Assembly (NCBI GenBank): GCA_037442565.1
Contig: JBBIQA010000003.1
Coordinates: 11,426-75,425, forward strand
DNA: 64,000 nucleotides
Source of the DNA: PALSA-911 sp037442565
Lineage (GTDB): Bacteria; Pseudomonadota; Alphaproteobacteria; Acetobacterales; Acetobacteraceae
Direction of reading: 5' to 3'
Part shown: positions 62,804 to 64,000 of the stretch, piece after piece
Position numbering within the stretch: position 1 is the stretch's first letter
Layout: the number at the start of each line of letters is the position of its first letter
Position numbers and translations under genes: made by a program
The notes under the pieces: model-generated
The model's input: only the letters and a program-made list of their open reading frames with translations
The model's database searches: none
Told to the model about the DNA's origin: nothing

Positions 62804-63747
62804 GCCTGGGCGGCTGATCGAGCCAGTGCCGCGACGAGGGCCAGCACCGCACCGGCCTGCCGGTCCAATCCGTAGCGCTCGCCCACCCAGTCCCGGTACA
62901 GCCCGGGCCGGCCGGCGCGGATCAGCGCCACCGCCTGGTCCACGCTGGCGAACAGACATTCCGCCGGCCAGAGCCGTTCCGCGCCGGGGAAATCATGGAT
63001 GGCCGGGAACGCCCCCACCGCCATAGCCTCACCGATGTTCAGGCCGAAACTTTCATACATCGTCGTCGACAGCAGCACGCCCTTGTCGGCGTACCAGCCG
63101 GGCATATCCGCCACCGCTCCGGCAAACTCGATCGCCCCAGCCAGCCCCAGGGCCGGGATCATCCGCTGCAGATACCGGCTGGTCCGCAAATCCGTGAACG
63201 CCCCGGCGATGTGAAAGCTGTAGCGCGGATCGAGCTGGCGCAGACGGTGCGCGATCTGCAGCAGCAGCATGGGGTTCTTCTTCGGCTCCACATGCCCGAC
63301 CCAGCCGACCCGGTAGCGGTCCAGCCGCTCCGACGGCGCGAACCGCGCCATATCGATGCCGTTGGGAACGATCTCCATCGCCACCTCCGCGGCAGCCGCA
63401 AACCGATCCCGCACCAGGCAGGCCATGTCCTCGCCCACCACCACCAGCCGATCCACCACCGACCAGTCCACCTGCGCCGGAAAATCGGTCTGCAATGCCT
63501 CGATCGAATGCAGCCGCACGACGCAGGGCCGGCCGCGCAGGATATCCGACCGGGTCGCCCAGACCGCGTGATCCCAGCACCACTCCAGCCAAACGACATC
63601 TGCCCAGGCGATCGCCTCGGCCAACGCCTCCCCAGGACCAAGCGAGACAAACCTCACCTCGTGCTCCCGCTCCAGCACGGGAATGAGCGGCGCCAGAAAA
63701 CTGTCCCCGGGCCCCTTCACGCGATCCGCCAACAACAGCCGAGCCAT
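62800..63747 (-). CDS. Glycosyltransferase (GT4-like)
   Basis: 315-aa GT-B fold enzyme. VPNGIDMARFAPSERLDR and GWVGHVEPKKNPMLLLQI are the GT4 sugar-nucleotide site; YESFGLNIGEAMAVGAFP is the E-x7-E motif. The N-terminal half (LLLADRVKGPGDSFLAPLIP) is the acceptor domain. Acceptor unknown; it lies alone beside a palindrome-rich block at the right end of the window. Confidence 0.88.
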   Translation of the reverse strand: MARLLLADRVKGPGDSFLAPLIPVLEREHEVRFVSLGPGEALAEAIAWADVVWLEWCWDHAVWATRSDILRGRPCVVRLHSIEALQTDFPAQVDWSVVDRLVVVGEDMACLVRDRFAAAAEVAMEIVPNGIDMARFAPSERLDRYRVGWVGHVEPKKNPMLLLQIAHRLRQLDPRYSFHIAGAFTDLRTSRYLQRMIPALGLAGAIEFAGAVADMPGWYADKGVLLSTTMYESFGLNIGEAMAVGAFPAIHDFPGAERLWPAECLFASVDQAVALIRAGRPGLYRDWVGERYGLDRQAGAVLALVAALARSAAQA

Positions 63748-63790
63748 TCCAGCCTCCGGGTTTGGGCGCGGACCCTGGTGGCAAGCAAGG

Positions 63791-63994
63791 CTGGGGCTTT
63801 GCCCCAGACCCCGGCAGGGCGCTGCCCTGCACCCGTGAGGGGACCTGTCCCCTCAACCCCATGACGGGTTCCTTGGGAAGAGGGCCATGACGTAGCCCTT
63901 CAACGGCTACGTCGGTTCGGCCCTCTTCCCAAGGAACCCATTAAAAGGGTCAAGGGAACGCGTTCCCTTGCGGGGTGGAGGGGCGGAGCCCTCC
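63791..63994. repeat. Dense palindrome block
   Basis: Six hairpins in about 200 bp: CTGGGGC/GCCCCAG (63791-63807); GCAGGGC/GCCCTGC (63814-63830); GAGGGGAC/GTCCCCTC (63837-63854); a perfect 21-bp stem (63866-63886 with 63919-63939) that encloses a 9-bp stem GACGTAGCC/GGCTACGTC (63889-63913); a 20-bp perfect palindrome CAAGGGAACGCGTTCCCTTG (63951-63970); and GGAGGG/CCCTCC (63977-63994). No gene is seen from 63748 to the window end. Confidence 0.9.
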
Positions 63995-64000
63995 TGGGGT

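Overview
The window looks like a GC-rich alphaproteobacterium, most probably an Acetobacteraceae member (Rhodospirillales). The evidence is a glycine-dependent 5-aminolevulinate synthase, a Tat-exported high-potential iron-sulfur protein, fused CysNC, molybdenum regulation by a short ModE, many short intergenic palindromes of the type GGGGCtctGCCCC, and alphaproteobacterial two-hairpin repeats. The genus cannot be fixed from sequence alone. It is a draft scaffold: two runs of exactly 100 N (31623-31722 and 40590-40689) are gaps of unknown true length, and each truncates the genes on both sides.

Layout. 1-3.3 kb: an exopolysaccharide O-acetylation pair (AlgI-like MBOAT and an AlgX/AlgJ-like SGNH protein cut by the window edge) and a secreted CAP-domain protein. 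3.4-8 kb: a complete branched-chain-amino-acid-type (HAAT) ABC transporter operon. 8.1-12.6 kb: queE and a selenocysteine block, namely tRNA-Sec, selA and a divergent oxidoreductase-SelD fusion; selB is not in the window. 12.6-25.6 kb: a small lipoprotein and Hsp33, an MFS transporter, a cyclase-family hydrolase, sulfate activation (cysD, cysNC), an amidohydrolase, two orphan HAAT-type binding proteins, a diiron-type MBL protein and fumC.

25.6-39.4 kb: an aryl-polyene/xanthomonadin-type pigment cluster in three transcription units. One minus-strand unit runs ACP, COG4648 membrane protein, AMP ligase, hotdog dehydratase, acyltransferase, LolA-like, MMPL exporter, alpha/beta hydrolase. A plus-strand pair encodes a halogenase-like FAD enzyme and a GT2 glycosyltransferase. 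The second minus-strand unit runs lipoprotein, ketosynthase, chain-length-factor-like KS, dehydratase, ketoreductase. Together these can activate an aryl starter, extend it iteratively, possibly halogenate it, and attach and export the product to the outer membrane.

39.4-53 kb: housekeeping genes (FAD-linked oxidase, aspA, MBL hydrolase, Sua5-type synthase, pepA, holC, hemA, HiPIP, ahcY, polA, zinc-finger protein). 53-64 kb: a lipoprotein hydrolase, tRNA-Arg, a PEP-CTERM protein of lower GC, an acyl-CoA dehydrogenase, two MFS transporters, modBC with divergent modE but no intact modA, a slipin, a glycosyltransferase, and a dense cluster of palindromes at the right edge.

Most worth a second look: the pigment cluster with its halogenase-like enzyme and a predicted papain-like lipoprotein; a tRNA-Sec with a 12-bp rather than 13-bp acceptor/T branch; a 27-bp in-frame tandem expansion in the AMP ligase; polA without a canonical start codon; the apparent modA deletion; and a two-hairpin repeat whose three copies all overlap the stop codon of a neighbouring gene.
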